A stretch of 64,000 nt of DNA from Halicephalobus mephisto (taxonomy: Eukaryota; Nematoda; Chromadorea; Rhabditida; Panagrolaimidae): the NCBI GenBank assembly GCA_009193035.1, contig SWDT01000034.1:310001-374000 (forward strand), given 5' to 3'. Positions 1 to 12,109 of this stretch are shown one piece after another. The notes under the pieces were generated by a model that was given only the letters and a program-made list of their open reading frames with translations, did no database searches and was not told the DNA's origin. The stretch's first letter is position 1, and each line of letters opens with the position of its first letter. A program made the translations under genes and the position numbers.

Positions 1-1383
1 ATCCTGATAATATTCCATTAATTGCAATTCCTCCTAAAACACACATAACTGGCGTAAGTACCAGCATCAGACGGACCATAACCCCGGCGAAATAGATACT
101 GGTGACTCCATACATGATAATAAAGATATTCTGGTCTGTCAATTTCTTGAAACAGTAGTACAATCCAACAGGGAAGGTGAAAACCAGCAATTGAAGATCG
201 AAATAGAACGAAGACCAGGCTGTTGGTTGATGTTCAGAAACGGAAGCGATGATAGGAATATTATTCTTCGCATATGATGGATCTAGAAGGGAATAGAATC
301 TTCCTGTCCATGGAGCAATCTTCTGAAGGAACGTCGCAACCAGCAACAAAAGGGCTCCAGCACCTCCGATCAAAAGCAAAATCGAACGGAACACAATTTG
401 GAACTTTTCTGGAGCCATTTTGCTCTGCATCCACTTGGCAAATCCGACAATCTGACATAAACCGAAGACTCCAAAAGCTCCCATATGTTCGGAAGTCTGC
501 ATCGGCTGGAATCCGACAAACGGGATCTGCATTGACAAGATGGTTCCGAGTAGGTAAAAAGTCGAGTAAGCTACATAGATTCTGTTCGAGAACCTGCCAG
601 TGATGATCAGAGCTAGGACATGGAGAGGAATCAAGTTGATGATGAACACATAACCACCCCAGGCTGAGACCATGTAGAAGTAGGACAACGAAGCCAAAAC
701 GGCCCAGAATACAGATCCAGTTCTGACAGATCTGATCCAGAGGAAGTAGGTGAACTAAAATTATTATTTCTTGAAAATTGGTCAAAATTACAACTTACTT
801 GGAGAGCGAAGATGGCGATACCTTCGTTATCGTAAGATCCGGCGACAGATCGACTGATATATCCGGGACAAATCGCGACAAAAGCAGCCGCCAACAGTCC
901 AGCTCCAGAATTAGCCATTTCTTTGGTTAATAAGTAGGTAGATATGGCAGTTAATCCACTGAAAGTTGGAGCCAGAAAGACGCAAATCTCCCGGATATGG
1001 ATATTGAAGTTCAGCCCGTGGAGAATATAATGGATAAGACCAGAAGTCACCATCAATCCAGGATAAACGGTTCCACCGACGATACGACCGAGAGGGTACC
1101 AAGCTCTGTCATCAAACCAATTTAAAAAGTTATAATATCCATTTTCGACCATGTAATGGGTAGCACGGTAATTGAACCTAGAGGATATATGATTTTTGCA
1201 AAAATTCATATAAAAATCGACTCACCATGGATCGAATTCGTGGATGATGGACTCGAACCGGATTACAGCAAATAGACGAACAGCAAATCCTACTGCACAA
1301 CATAATCCAAGGATCACAAACGTCAGCAGATGGGTCGTTCCCACAGAAGACAGATAATTTTTGACCGTTCCTGTCTCCACCAT
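1..1383 (-). CDS. stt-3: Oligosaccharyltransferase catalytic subunit STT3 (5' part)
   Basis: Catalytic subunit of the ER-membrane oligosaccharyltransferase, which moves the lipid-linked glycan onto Asn of N-X-S/T sequons. Exons read on the minus strand are 1383-1227, 1177-799 and 754-1; the gene continues beyond base 1. All junctions are GT-AG and in phase. Exon 1 starts at an ATG just after a pyrimidine-rich AG, a likely trans-splice site, and encodes a first membrane helix followed by HEFDPWFNYR, which holds the first catalytic acidic motif. Exon 2 carries GSYDNEG, the second acidic motif region. Exon 3 (from residue 179) is a run of hydrophobic helices and carries [10 protein letters not shown], the SVSE substrate-entry motif. 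About 430 residues are present; the WWDYG active-site region should lie outside the window. Family assignment is from the motifs and near-continuous similarity to animal STT3. Confidence 0.96.
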
Positions 1384-2273
1384 CCTCAAAAGAAAACCTT
1401 ATATTCACCTCGAAAATCACGTACACGACGACATTGCAACAACAAATATGTTTAAAAATAAATAAATAAACAACAAAATCGAAATTTAAAAGATTCAAAA
1501 AGAGGGAGTTCGAAATGAAAAAGAAGAGTGTTGGCCGCAATTGCCACGCATTCTCAGGCAATATTCGTTCCTGGACCGTGGCGCCTCGCATTGACTGGTT
1601 CTCTAACTGTCCGTTTGATCATTGTCACTACAAAAATTGGAAAGCCCGATGAAAGATGGGAAATTTGTTTTTTTCACCATAATGAGTTATGTTGACTGGC
1701 TCTTCAACTGGTGTCTTGGTAATTTTGGTTGAAGAAAATTGGAAAAACTGGCAAAATATGAGGAAAACAAAATCAGTCTCTTCATCAAAACGAGTCGCAC
1801 TGACTGGCCTTCCAACTGGTCGCTTGATCACTTTGATTAAAAAAATTGGAAAAACTGGCAAAAAGCAAAGTTTTTGTTTTTTAATTTCTGGTCCTGAAAC
1901 GAAATAATAAACAAGCAATTTTTTAACTTTCAACTTTTTCCCTAAAAAATAATAATTGAACTAATTTTCCGACTTGTTAATTTTAATTTTTTTTTACTTT
2001 TTTTAAATTTTTTAAATAATTTTCTTTAGTTTTTAATTTTTAAATAATTTTCTTTAGTTTTTAATTTTTAAATTTTTTAAATAATTTTCTTTAGTTTTTA
2101 ATTTTTAAATAATTTTTTTTTACTTTTTTAAATTTTTTAAATAATTTTTTTTTACTTTTTAATTTTTAAATAACTTTATTGTTTTTGATTTTTAAATTAT
2201 TTTTCTTTACTTTTTTAATTTTAAAATGATTTTTTTTACTTTTTTTAATTTTTAAATAATTTTTAAAATTAAT
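1384..2273. other. Intergenic region upstream of stt-3, low complexity
   Basis: No convincing gene here. The first 200 bases contain the stt-3 5' flank. Bases 1590-1875 hold degenerate tandem copies described separately. From about 1930 the sequence becomes almost pure A/T with repeated TTTTTAATTTTTAAAT-like words and no codon structure. Confidence 0.6.
1590..1875. repeat. Three degenerate tandem copies of about 105 bp
   Basis: Three blocks begin with TTGACTGG-like sequence near 1590, 1691 and 1800, continue through CTAACTG/CAACTGG and a TTGATCA-like segment, and end in AAAATTGGAAA. Spacings are about 101 and 109 bases. Copies 2 and 3 are closest to each other. No reading frame is kept across all copies, so this looks like an old local tandem duplication. 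Confidence 0.6.
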
Positions 2274-4082
2274 CTACTTTGCAAAATAAATTTTCTCAGA
2301 AAATTTTTCATCTCGATTCCCCATGGACATTAGCCATTTGCCAAACGCAAAAAGGCCAACTTGCATGTCCTTGAAACTTCCCGTGGCATCTAAAAAGTGA
2401 AATGACTTACTAAGGAGCTGCTTGGCTTCCTCTGGAATCAATGTCGTCAAGACGTTTGGTTTTGTCGCAATTTTCTCATGACTAGAATTTTATTCAACTT
2501 TTTCGAAGTTTTCAGAATCCAGAAGAAAGTTCTGAAACTTTAAGAAATCATAAAAGTTCAAAAATAAAAGTAGAGGATTCTGAAACTTTCAAATTTTGTG
2601 GAATTTTATATTTTTCAGAATTTCACGGAAGATTCCAGAAAAGTTTAAATTTTAAAAATCATAAAAATTTCAAAATTCTGGAAATTAGAAAATTATGAAA
2701 TTTATGAAAACCTTTGTAGAAGCTTCTGGAATGTTACAGACTCTTATGCAAATTTTCACCAGCTTCCAGAATTCAGAAAAACTTAAAATATTCTAAATTC
2801 AATGAAAAGTTTCGAAATTCCTAAATTTTTTCGGATTTTTAGAATTCCAGAAATTTTACAGTATCCCGTTGACATTTTTAAATGCCTCTGAATACAGTAG
2901 AAATTTAAAAACTATGATGTCAAATCTTAGGATTTCGAATTTGTAAAAACTGAAATTTTTTATTTTTTAAAATAATGTAATTTTGGAATTTTTTATTTTT
3001 TAAAAAGTGTAATTTTAGAACTTTTTAATTTAAAATAATGTAATTTCGAGATTTTTTATTTTTTAAAAAGTGTAATTTTAGAACTTTTTTATTTAAAATA
3101 ATGTAATTTCGAGATTTTTTATTTTTTAAAAAGTGTAATTTCGAGATTTTTTATTTTTTTAAATAGTGTAATTTCGAAATTTTTTAAAGCGAAATTTCCC
3201 AGTTTATGACCGTATTTCTTCTGCAGACAGATAAATCGAAAAAACATCTGTCATCGTTTTTATTTGTTTTTGTTTTTTTACGTTTTATCAAAGCCGTTAT
3301 TTTTCGTTCTACGAAAAATGAACGGAGCAGTTTATCTTCAACAAGCTCCTTGGTTGACGGATTCAATAATCACTGGATAATTTTGGAATTTTCTAGATTT
3401 TTGTAAATAATAAATTTCGATTTTCGGTCTTAACTAGAAAATTCAAAAAATTCTTCTCGATAAACTTTTTCCAAATTTTAATTTTATAATATGATTAAAA
3501 ATTTTAATTTTTAGCTAAACTGGAAAATTTTTAAAATTCTCGAAAAATTTTTATAAATTTTTTAAATTTTAATTTTATAATATGATTGAAAATTTTTTAC
3601 TTTTTGGTCTTAACTAAAAAATCCTAAAAATTCGTCTCGATAAACTTTTTCCAAATTTTAATTTTATAATATGATTGAAAATTTTCCACTTTTTGGTCTT
3701 AACTAGAAAATCCTAAAAATTCTTTTCGAAGAAAGTTCTAAAATTTTAATTTTACGATATAATCAAAAATTTTTATAAATATCTAAAATTTTGGTTTCAT
3801 AATAGCATAATTCTAAAAACTTGTTTCAAGACCATTTTGAAAAACATAAATTTCATGATAATATGATTTCAGAAATTCCCCTCAAAATAATGTTAAAAAT
3901 TAAATTGCCAATTTTTATAATAATGAAATTTGGGAAATTTTCTTCAAGATTTTTTAAAAATGTATGAACTTCTAATTTTATAATAGTATGATTTTCATAA
4001 AAATTCCAAAAATAACACCCCTAACCTGTCACCAATGTCCCCCACGTCCTTCAATTCCGTCCAAATTTGGCAATCCTGACAT
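2274..4082 (-). CDS. Possible small two-exon gene, product unknown
   Basis: Tentative. Exon 1 at 4082-4033 starts with an ATG and encodes MSGLPNLDGIEGRGGH before a GTGACA donor. Exon 2 at 2481-2274 follows an ATTCTAG acceptor and is in matching phase. It encodes about 69 residues, including LLSKSFHFLDATGSF and LFAFGKWLMSMGN, and ends at TAG. The product would be 85 residues. Both exons stand out from the surrounding A/T-rich DNA by GC content and codon-like periodicity. The intron would be 1.55 kb and repeat-filled, which is long for this genome, so extra exons or unrelated fragments are possible. I do not recognise the protein. No signal peptide or clear membrane helix is visible. Confidence 0.33.
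2940..3190. repeat. Tandem repeat, about 62-nt units
   Basis: Alternating AATGTAATTTCGAGATTTT and AAAGTGTAATTTTAGAAC blocks recur about four times in an A/T-rich background. It is noncoding and would lie inside the intron of the tentative gene at 2274-4082. Confidence 0.7.
3420..3735. repeat. Tandem repeat, roughly 90-nt units
   Basis: The words TTGGTCTTAACTAGAAAAT, TCTCGATAAACTTTTTCC and TTTATAATATGATTGAAAA recur in the same order at about 3425, 3605 and 3694. Copies are imperfect. Diverged TTTATAATA-containing remnants continue to about 4000. Confidence 0.6.
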
Positions 4083-4140
4083 TTTTGTCAAAATTTTCCT
4101 TGAACAACATTGTCTGAAGTCAGCTGCTCTTCAGTGCTTC

Positions 4141-4685
4141 GTTTCATAAAAGTTGGAGATCAGAGTTGAAGGTAAAAATCCGGACTTTTCTTATTAGAAA
4201 ACTGTAGATTTTTCTGTTTCAAAAAACTATTTTATCTTACTTAACTTTTTTCAATCTAGAATTAACTCATGAATCTTGTTTTAACACGAAAAAATTCATG
4301 CTTTGTTTCATCACAGTTAGAGGTCAGAGTTCAAGATCTAAAGTCAGACTTTTCGTGCTGGGACAAACTCACAGTTCATGTTTAGATTCGGGAATTCAAG
4401 TAATAAGTTCTAACTATTAATTTAAATAGAAAAACTGCTTCAAGTAAAAAATCCGTAAATGTTGTTTCAGCACGAAAAGTCCAAATTTAGATCTTGAACT
4501 TTGACCTCTAACTTTGATGAAACGAAGCATAAATTTTCTCGTGTTAAAACAAGATTCATGAGTTAATTCTAGATTGAAAAAAGTTAAGTAAGATAAAATA
4601 GTTTTTTGAAACAGAAAAATCTAGTTTTCTAATAAGAAAAGTCCGAATTTTTACCTTCAACTCTGATCTCCAACTTTGATGAAAC
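4141..4685. mobile_element. Fold-back (MITE-like) element with arms of about 220 bp
   Basis: Bases 4141-4366 are matched in reverse complement by 4462-4685 at high identity, leaving a loop of about 95 bases. The outer ends read GTTTCATAAAAGTTGGAGAT and its complement. Each arm itself holds two related sub-blocks (TTGGAGATCAGAGTTGAAG and TTAGAGGTCAGAGTTCAAG). There is no coding capacity, so a non-autonomous inverted-repeat transposon is the natural reading. A diverged relative lies at 35770-36050. Confidence 0.8.
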
Positions 4686-5289
4686 GGAACACAGGATCCG
4701 GAAGCTGAATTCCTCATTGAACTTTGTCTGTGTGAAAACAGTTTTTCGTTTTTGTCATTAACACAGAAAAGATTGTTTTTTCGGACTAATTTCTTCATTT
4801 TTTACACGCTCAAAAAGTGTATCTTTGTCAATTCAGAAAAAACGACGAAATGACTTCTTGCTTCACTGGAGCGGCTCTCGAGGAAAGCCAATGAGGTCCT
4901 GGATGCGCTCGGGGTACTTTTGTTTTTTGGAATTTTTTATTGACATATTCCGTCAATGATTCCGTCGTTGATGGACGTTACACGTGATATTGAATATTCA
5001 TGGATCAAAGTCTTTGGTCCTTGGAGTTTTTGTGGTGGCTATCGAGGACCAGTCTTACAGTATTCCAAAAATAAAAATTCTCAAATAAAATTTTACAGAA
5101 ATTATCCTGACAAGAATTTTTGGGATTTCCATTTGGGACCGAAAGTAGAAATTTTTAGAGTAAAATTTTACGAAAATTATTTGAATATGAATTTTTGTTA
5201 GAATCAGTGATTTTAGAATTTTTATAAAATTGTGTAAAAATTATTTGACACGGGTTTTCGGAGTTTCCATTTAGGACCAAGGATTAATA

Positions 5290-5610
5290 TTTTTCCACTC
5301 AGGACTAATAATTTTGAAATTCTCTACTTAAGATTAAAAATCCTGAAATCTTCCATTTGAGACCGAGAATTTTGAGATTTTATATTTAAGATTAAAAATT
5401 TTGAAATTTTATATTTAAGATTAAAAATTTTGAAATTTTATATTTAAGATTAAAAATTTTGAAATTTTATATTTAAAATTAAGAATTTTGAAATTTTATG
5501 TTTAAGATTAAAAATTCTGAAATCTTCCATTTGAGATTGAGAATTTTGAAATTTTATGTTTAAAATTAAGAATTCCAAAATTCTCTATTTAAAATTAAAA
5601 ATCCCGAAAT
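5290..5610. repeat. Short tandem repeat, about 30-nt units
   Basis: Repeated TTTAAGATTAAAAATTTTGA units occur about ten times, with a few units carrying CTTCCATTTGAGA. Low complexity and noncoding. Confidence 0.7.
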
Positions 5611-6169
5611 TTTTTAATTTTTGTTTTTGCTAGATTCTGGAAAATTGCCGGATCTTATCTGATGTGCTGTAATCTTATCCAGAGACCGTGAACAAGGAAT
5701 TAAGTCGGAAACGAGCTGTTTTGCTCCTTCAGTAAATGACAAAAGTTCGAAAATAAACATCTAAGAATTTTCAACGAAATACTTTTTTTTTACTTTAAGC
5801 CTGATTAATACAAAAAAGAACATGTACTTTTTGAGCCTTCAATGTTTGTTCAAAATTAAATTTTGAATACCATATTATTGTGAAAATTAAAAATGAATGT
5901 TTTTTACGAAATTGTTTTAAAACATGTTTTTAGTGATTTTAGAAATTTTATTTAAATTCTGAAAACTTCTATGGATTTTAAAGAAATTCCGAAAGATTCT
6001 AGAAAATTCCAGAATCCTCTACTGAAGACTTAAAAAATTATGAATTATTTTAGAAAATTTCAAAATTTCTTTAATTTTATGAATTTTTTAAAAACTTTAT
6101 AAATTTCCGAATTTTTTTCTTAATTTTACCAAAAATTCCGAAATCATTCATTAAATTCCAAATTTTCCA

Positions 6170-6490
6170 AAATCTTCAAATCATTCATGAAATTTTAAAT
6201 CTTTAAAATTTTCAAGTTTCTAAAATTTCACAAATCTTCAAAAATCCTAAAAAACTTCAAAATCATTCATTAAATTTTAAATTTTTAAAATTTCACAAAT
6301 TTTCAAAAATTCTAAAAAACTTCAAAATTAATTATTAAATTTTAAATTTCTAAAATTTCACAAATCTTCAAAAATTTAAAAAGAATTTCAAAATTAATTA
6401 TTAAATTTTAAATTTCTAAAATTTTACAAATTTTCAAAAATTGTAAAAAAAACTTCAAAATTAACCATTAAATTCCAAATTTTCGGAATC
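6170..6490. repeat. Tandem repeat, about 65-nt units
   Basis: AACTTCAAAATTAATTATTA followed by TAAATTTCTAAAATTTCAC and AAATCTTCAAAAATTC recurs four to five times with small changes. Noncoding. Confidence 0.65.
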
Positions 6491-6989
6491 TTCAAAAGTT
6501 CCCCAAAATTCCGAATCCATCTGAATTCTAGAAGCTTCTACGGAATTCTAATTTAAAAAAACAAGTCCCTCTACATTGAGAATTACGTTAGGGACACCCA
6601 TCTACCCTTTTTTAATTTATTGGCCTGTTTCGAAATTGACTGTTAGGACCTACGTAATACCTTCTGAATCCTTAGTTTTCCATTTCATCATTTTTAAATT
6701 AATCTTAATTCCTTTCAATGGTTGTCAAGGCGATTTCGTAGCAGATTCTAAATTGCTTTTTTTGACGCAATTAAAACTTTTTTAATTTAATTATTTTTTG
6801 TAAAAATTAAAAAAAAATCGTGAAAAAACTTTGAAAATCCCGCTTCCATCAAGCGGCACACCCTTTGCGCTTCTCAAAGGAGCGGTCGTTGGGAGGATTC
6901 AAACATGCAAGTACGCGTTATCTGTGATTTTGGGGTCAGCTTAAGGATGGGCTTTGTGTGAATCTGGATTAGACGGATAAAAACATGCT

Positions 6990-7080
6990 GGCCAGACTGA
7001 CAACATCGAGGAGCCGAACTTTGGACGTATTTCTTTCAGAGTCTGATTTCTGACCACTAAGACACAAGACCAAAACTCAC
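6990..7080 (-). pseudogene. Possible tRNA-derived (SINE-like) fragment
   Basis: On the minus strand, TGTCTTAGTGG (one mismatch from an A box) is followed 44 bases later by AGTTCGGCTCC (about two mismatches from a B box), which is tRNA-like spacing. The stems do not pair well. It sits in a GC-richer island of about 240 bp (6840-7080). A decayed tRNA or SINE head is the best guess. Confidence 0.3.
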
Positions 7081-7889
7081 GCTCTCTTTTTAGTATTTAT
7101 TACTTGTAATGTGTTGATTCATTTCCTTTACTTTTTTTCTGACGTAATCGATTCTCCATCTCATACTTTATTATTGTGTGTATTCTTGAGAATACAACCT
7201 CTCAACGACACTTCCTTTAATCGACCGGTTTTTCACACTTTATTTTTAACTTAATCAAATCGATACAATTGGTCATTTAATACTTTTTGAATTTTTTCCA
7301 TTTTTTCATGCATTTTTTATTTAAAAAAATAACTTTTTATCCTTTTCCGGATGCACTTTGTGACTTAAGTCTTACTAAATTTCGGGAAAAGTTTCTGATT
7401 AATTTTTTTCTAATTTTAAATTTTAAAATTTTTTAATTTTAAAATTTTTTAATTTTTTAAATTTTATTGATTTTTTTACGAAGATGAATTTAACACAACA
7501 CTCATGGACTTTCTTTCTTCCACTTATCTCGGATTATCCGACTTTTCGCTTTTTGCTGAAATATGTAAAGTTGTAATTTAATTTTTAATCTCCAACGCCA
7601 GAGGCACAGAAATTCGGTTTTCTACCTTCGGAATTTATTTTTGGTTTTGTTCGAGAGCAAATTGTGCATCACTAACATGTGTTTTTGATTACTCTTTGTC
7701 AATTTGGCTTTTTTCGCTGAAATTATGTGGGAATTTTTGGAATACTTTGCAAAATTTTCCAAATATCCTGAAAATTAGAATTTTATAGAACTTTCTAGAA
7801 TTCATGTGGAACTTTTTTTATTTTAAAAAAATATAAAATTCTAGAAATAAAATCATGGGGAAGTTTTTGGAAAAATTAAAAAATCTGAA

Positions 7890-8275
7890 AATTTTTAAAA
7901 CAAAAGTGAAACTTTTATTTTTAAAGATATTAAAAAAGTTTTTTTTGGATTTTCTGGAATCATGGAAATTTTTAAGATTTTATAATTTTATAAAATTTTT
8001 AAAACAAAAGTGAAACTTTTATTTTTAAAAATATTAAAAAAGTTCTTTTTGAATTTTCTGAAATTGTGGAAATTTTTAAGATTTTAGAATTTTATAAAAA
8101 TTTTAAAATAAATGTGGAACTTTTTTTAGATTTCAAAAAATATAAAATTCCAAAAACAAAATATTTTGAAAAATTAGAATTTTATAAAATTTTTAAAACA
8201 AAAGTGAAACTTTTATTTTTAAAAATATTAAAAAAGTTTTTTTTTGAATTTTCTTGAATTGTGGAAATTTTTAAA
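7890..8275. repeat. Tandem repeat, about 100-nt units
   Basis: AAAACAAAAGTGAAACTTTT recurs near 7900, 8003 and 8196, with a diverged copy near 8107. Each is followed by an ATATTAAAAAAGTT tract and GGAAATTTTTAAGATTTT. Open frames inside are by-products of the repeat. Confidence 0.7.
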
Positions 8276-9019
8276 GTTTTTTAAAAATTAAATATAATTT
8301 TTGAAATTTTTTAAAAGTCTCCAGAATCCAAATTCGAAATTTTGGAGCCTTTGAGAATCTTCTATAAACTTCCTAATTCTTCCAGAATTTTCTTAATTTT
8401 GTAAAATTAAATTAAAATTGTTTAGAAATTTAAAAAAATTCAAAAACACCACATAAGCTTCCGTAATCTTTTGTTGGCTTCTGAAACCTTCCAGAATCTC
8501 TAAAAAACTTCTGGATTTCTCCATAATTTCTAACCGTTTCCAGAATCCTTCAGAGTCCAATTTAAAGTTTTTCAAAATTCAGAAATTTTTTTAAACTTCA
8601 AAATTCAAAAAAATTTAAAATTTCGAAAATTAAAAAAAAATTTAAAATTTTAAAATTTCGAAAATTAAAAAAAAAATTTTTTTAAACTTCAAAATTCGAA
8701 AATTTTTCAAAATTCAAAAAAATTTAAAATTTTAAAATTTTGAAAATTTTTTAATTTTAAAATTCAATTTTTTTAAAAAGTTTAATTTTTTAATTTTAAA
8801 ATTCAGGAATTTTTTTCGAGATTATTTCGTGAAAATTTTCATTTTTGTTTTAAAAAGTACGAAAACCATAATTAACATTCATTCACTGTTAGCCAAGGGT
8901 CCAAATCTGGGAACATTTGCACTTTGTTGCGGTTTAGTTTTTTTAATTTTTTGGAACTAGAACCTTTGAAAATTTTGGAAATTCGATAAAAAAAATTCTG
9001 GAATTTTGTCAATTATTTT

Positions 9020-9530
9020 ATAAATTTTCCAGAATCCAGTAGGAGCTGCTGAAACTTTTGTGATTTTTCGAAGTTTCTGGAGAGTTTTAGAATCTCATAA
9101 AAAGTCTTCTATGTCCTCCAGAATCCAGTAGGAGCTTCTGAAATTTTTTAATAGATATTTCTAAAATTGTCTAGAATTTTATTTAAATTTCTAGAAGATT
9201 TCAGAATTCAGTAGGCGTTTTTGAAGCCTTTAGAGCTTTTTAGAATTCTATAAAAAGTTTCATATGTCCTCCAGAATCCAGTAAAAGCTTCTGAAATTTT
9301 TTAATAGATACTTCTAAAATTGTCCATAATCTTAGTTAAACTTTTGGAAGATTTCAGAAGCGGATTGAAGCTTTTCAGAATCTCATGAAAAGTCTTCTAT
9401 GTCCTCCAGAATCCAATAAAAACTTCTGAAATTTTTTAATAGATATTTCTAAAATTGTCCAGAATTTAAATTTCTTAAGATTCCAGAATCCAGTAAAAGC
9501 TTTTCAAATTTTTATAAATCTTTCGAAACA
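9020..9530. repeat. Tandem repeat, about 150-nt units
   Basis: TCCTCCAGAATCCAGTA followed by GCTTCTGAAATTTTTTAATA recurs at about 9114, 9266 and 9412, with an earlier related copy near 9030. Copies differ by substitutions and short indels. Confidence 0.65.
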
Positions 9531-10095
9531 AAATTTTATAAAAATTTTATATTCTCCAGAATCTTCGAAAATTTCTTTCAAATTTTTACATTTTTTTAAA
9601 CTTTAAAAATATTTTTAAAACTTTGAATTTTACAATTTTCAAGAAATTTTTAAAAAAGTTATTTTTAATTTAGCTAATATTATAATTTTCACTAGAACTT
9701 TGGCTTTCTGGTTTTTCAAAGTACTTGTTGAATATTTAATAAGGAACGTTTTTATCCTAATTTCCTGACGTGATATTTTCAAATTTTTTATTTTTTAAAT
9801 TTTCATATTTTTTATTTTTTAAAGATTTTTGAATTTTTCATTTTTTTATTTTTTAAAATTTTTCATTTTTTTTATTTTTTTTTAAATTTTAAAATTTTCA
9901 TATTTTTCATATTTTTCATATTTTTTAAAGATTTTCTACTTTTTAAATTTTTATTTTCAAGTTTTTTAATTCCCAAAATTTTTATTTTTTCGGATTTTTT
10001 CAATTTTGAAAAAATTTTTAATTTTTAAAGTATTTTATTCTTTTAATTTTTAAGATTTTTTTTCGGAAAAATTATGGAATATTTTAGGTAAAAAT

Positions 10096-12109
10096 ATGGG
10101 CAAAAACAACAGTAAACATCAGAAACAAGTGGACGGAGAAAATATTCCTCAAACTAACGGGACATCAGGAAAGAATACTGTAGCCAAACAGAAGCCGAAA
10201 AAAGCAAACAAGAAATTAAGTCCACAGGAACTAGAGGAATTAGAAAATTGTACTTACTGTAAGTTTCGTCTTTGGTGACATTTTCGGACTAAGCTCCATA
10301 ATTAGCCATCTCTGAGGAATTTCAGGTCTTGCAGAGATTTCTCGAAATTTAATTTTCGATTTTAGTTTGATCTTAAAACGAAATTTCGAAATTAATCATT
10401 TTAAAAAAATTTCATTTTAAAATAATTTTAAATTTTTTTGTTTTAAAACAATTTTTTTGGAACGAAATTTCGAAATTAATCATTTTTTGAAAAATTTTAT
10501 TTTCAAATAATTTTAAATTTTTTTGTTTTAAAACAATTTTTTTTGGAACGAAATTTTCGATTTTAGTCTTAAAACGAAATTTCGAAATTAATCATTTTTT
10601 GAAAAATCTTATTTTAAAACAATTTTAAAAAAACTATTCTCAAATTCTATTGTTTTGAAAGAAAATTTTAAAATTGATTTCTTTAATTTTGGTCTTAAAA
10701 CGACTTTTTTGAAAAAGTTACTTTTTTAATTTCGGTCTTAGAAAGAAATTTTAAGATTTATTTTTTTTAATTTTGGTTTTAGCACGACTTTTTTGAAAAA
10801 GTACTTTTGAATTTTAATTTTTCAGTCAGCCGGAAGGAGCTCCGAAAATGGTACAAGGATTTCGTTCGTGATTGTCCCAGCGGAGAACTAAAACTAGACG
10901 AATTCCAATCCATATATAAACAGTTTTTTCCGAATGGAGATCCGAGTAAATTTGCCGAATTCGTTTTTGGAGTTTTTGATTACAACAAAGACGGCCATAT
11001 ATCCTTCAAGGAATTCATAATGGCTTTGTCCATCACGAGTCGAGGAACCATCGACGAAAAATTAGATTGGGCATTTTCGCTCTACGATGTCGACAAAGAC
11101 GGATATATAACCAAACAGGAGATGGAGAACATCGTCGACGCCATATACTGTATGATCGGAAACATGCTCGAATTGCCCACAGACGAAGATACTCCTCAAA
11201 AAAGAGTCGAAAAAATTTTTTCAAACATGGATTTGGTTCGTTATTTTAATTACAGTCGACTCTCGATATGACGTAATCCAAAGGACCGGACAAAAATTAC
11301 CTAAAATCAAGAATCGATTATAAGAAAAAATTTTTTTAAATTACGTAAAATCGAAAATCAATTATAAGGAAAAAATTGTCCAAAAATTATGTTAAATTGA
11401 GAGCTATGTTAAGTCAAGAATCGATTATAAGAAAGAATTTGTCCAAAAATTATATAAAATCAAGAGCCGATAATAAGAAAAAATTTTTTTAAATTACGTA
11501 AAATCGAAAATCGATTATAAGTAAAAAACTTTCCAAAAATTATGTAAAATCGAAAGTCGATTATAAGTAAAAAATTATGTTAAATTAAGAGCTATGTTAA
11601 ATCGAGAGTTGACTATATTTTAAAATTTAAGATTCTAAAAATTTTAAAACTTTAGAAAATTTTGAATTTTGCAAAAACTTCCAGAGCTTCGTAAATACCT
11701 CCGAAATTCAACAATTTTTAGAATCTAGTAAGATCCTAGAAAATTTCCGATTCTGTAGGAAATTCTAAAAACCTCCAGAATCTTCTAAAACTAGAATTTT
11801 TTCCAAAAATAAACTTTTCTAAAAATAAATTTTACATTAAAAATAATTTTTTTTAAATATTTTTTAAAATTAACTTTTTTAAATAATTTTTTTTTAAATA
11901 TTTTTTAAATTAATTTCTTTAAAAATATTTTTCTTAAATATTTTTTTAATTAATTTTTTTAAATAATTTTTTTTAAATATTTTTTAAATTAATTTTTTTA
12001 GAATTTGGATGGAAAACTAACAAGAGAAGAATTCAAACTCGGTTCAAAATCCGATCCATGGATTGTCCAGGCTCTTTCTATGTCAGCTTCTGATGATGAT
12101 AAAAGTTGA
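10096..12109 (+). CDS. ncs-2: Neuronal calcium sensor (frequenin/hippocalcin family), NCS-2-like
   Basis: Myristoylated EF-hand calcium sensor of neurons. Exons are 10096-10258, 10826-11235 and 12002-12109, giving 226 residues. The start MGKNNSK fits an N-myristoylation signal. The first EF hand is degenerate around [12 protein letters not shown], as in the whole family, and three normal calcium loops follow: [26 protein letters not shown] and [11 protein letters not shown]. The most unusual feature is a lysine-rich linker of about 35 extra residues between the myristoylated tip and the first helix (residues 8-50). Typical members are about 190 residues. Introns 1 and 2 are filled with tandem A/T repeats. 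An upstream AG nine bases before the ATG may be a trans-splice or cis-splice acceptor. Symbol is by resemblance to C. elegans NCS-2 and is less certain than the family. Confidence 0.88.
10330..10800. repeat. Tandem repeat in ncs intron 1, about 110-nt units
   Basis: TTTTAGTCTTAAAACGAAAT, CGAAATTAATCATTTTTTGA and TTTTGTTTTAAAACAATTTT recur four times with decay toward the 3' end. Entirely intronic. Confidence 0.65.
11270..11615. repeat. Tandem repeat in ncs intron 2
   Basis: AAAATCGAAAATCGATTATA and TAAGAAAAAATTTTTTTAAA blocks recur about six times in roughly 60-nt steps, with AGAGCTATGTTAA variants. The remainder of the intron (to 12001) is low-complexity A/T. Confidence 0.65.

Larger units (their letters stand above)
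4686..10095. other. Long intergenic A/T-rich desert
   Basis: No supported gene. Two GC-richer islands, at about 4850-5070 and 6840-7080, look like decayed coding or transposon sequence, but I cannot build an open gene from them. The rest is A/T-rich tandem repeat DNA, listed separately where the period is clear. Confidence 0.5.

Noticed and set aside
261..603. Open frames on both strands overlapping stt-3
   Set aside because: They are alternate-frame shadows of exon 3, whose protein matches STT3 motifs continuously.
1628..1933. Open frames of 72 and 101 codons over the tandem block
   Set aside because: They derive from the repeated sequence itself, are not conserved in all copies and have no recognisable protein.
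4850..5070. GC-richer island as an exon
   Set aside because: Short codon-like stretches occur on the minus strand, but no consistent frame with splice signals could be built.
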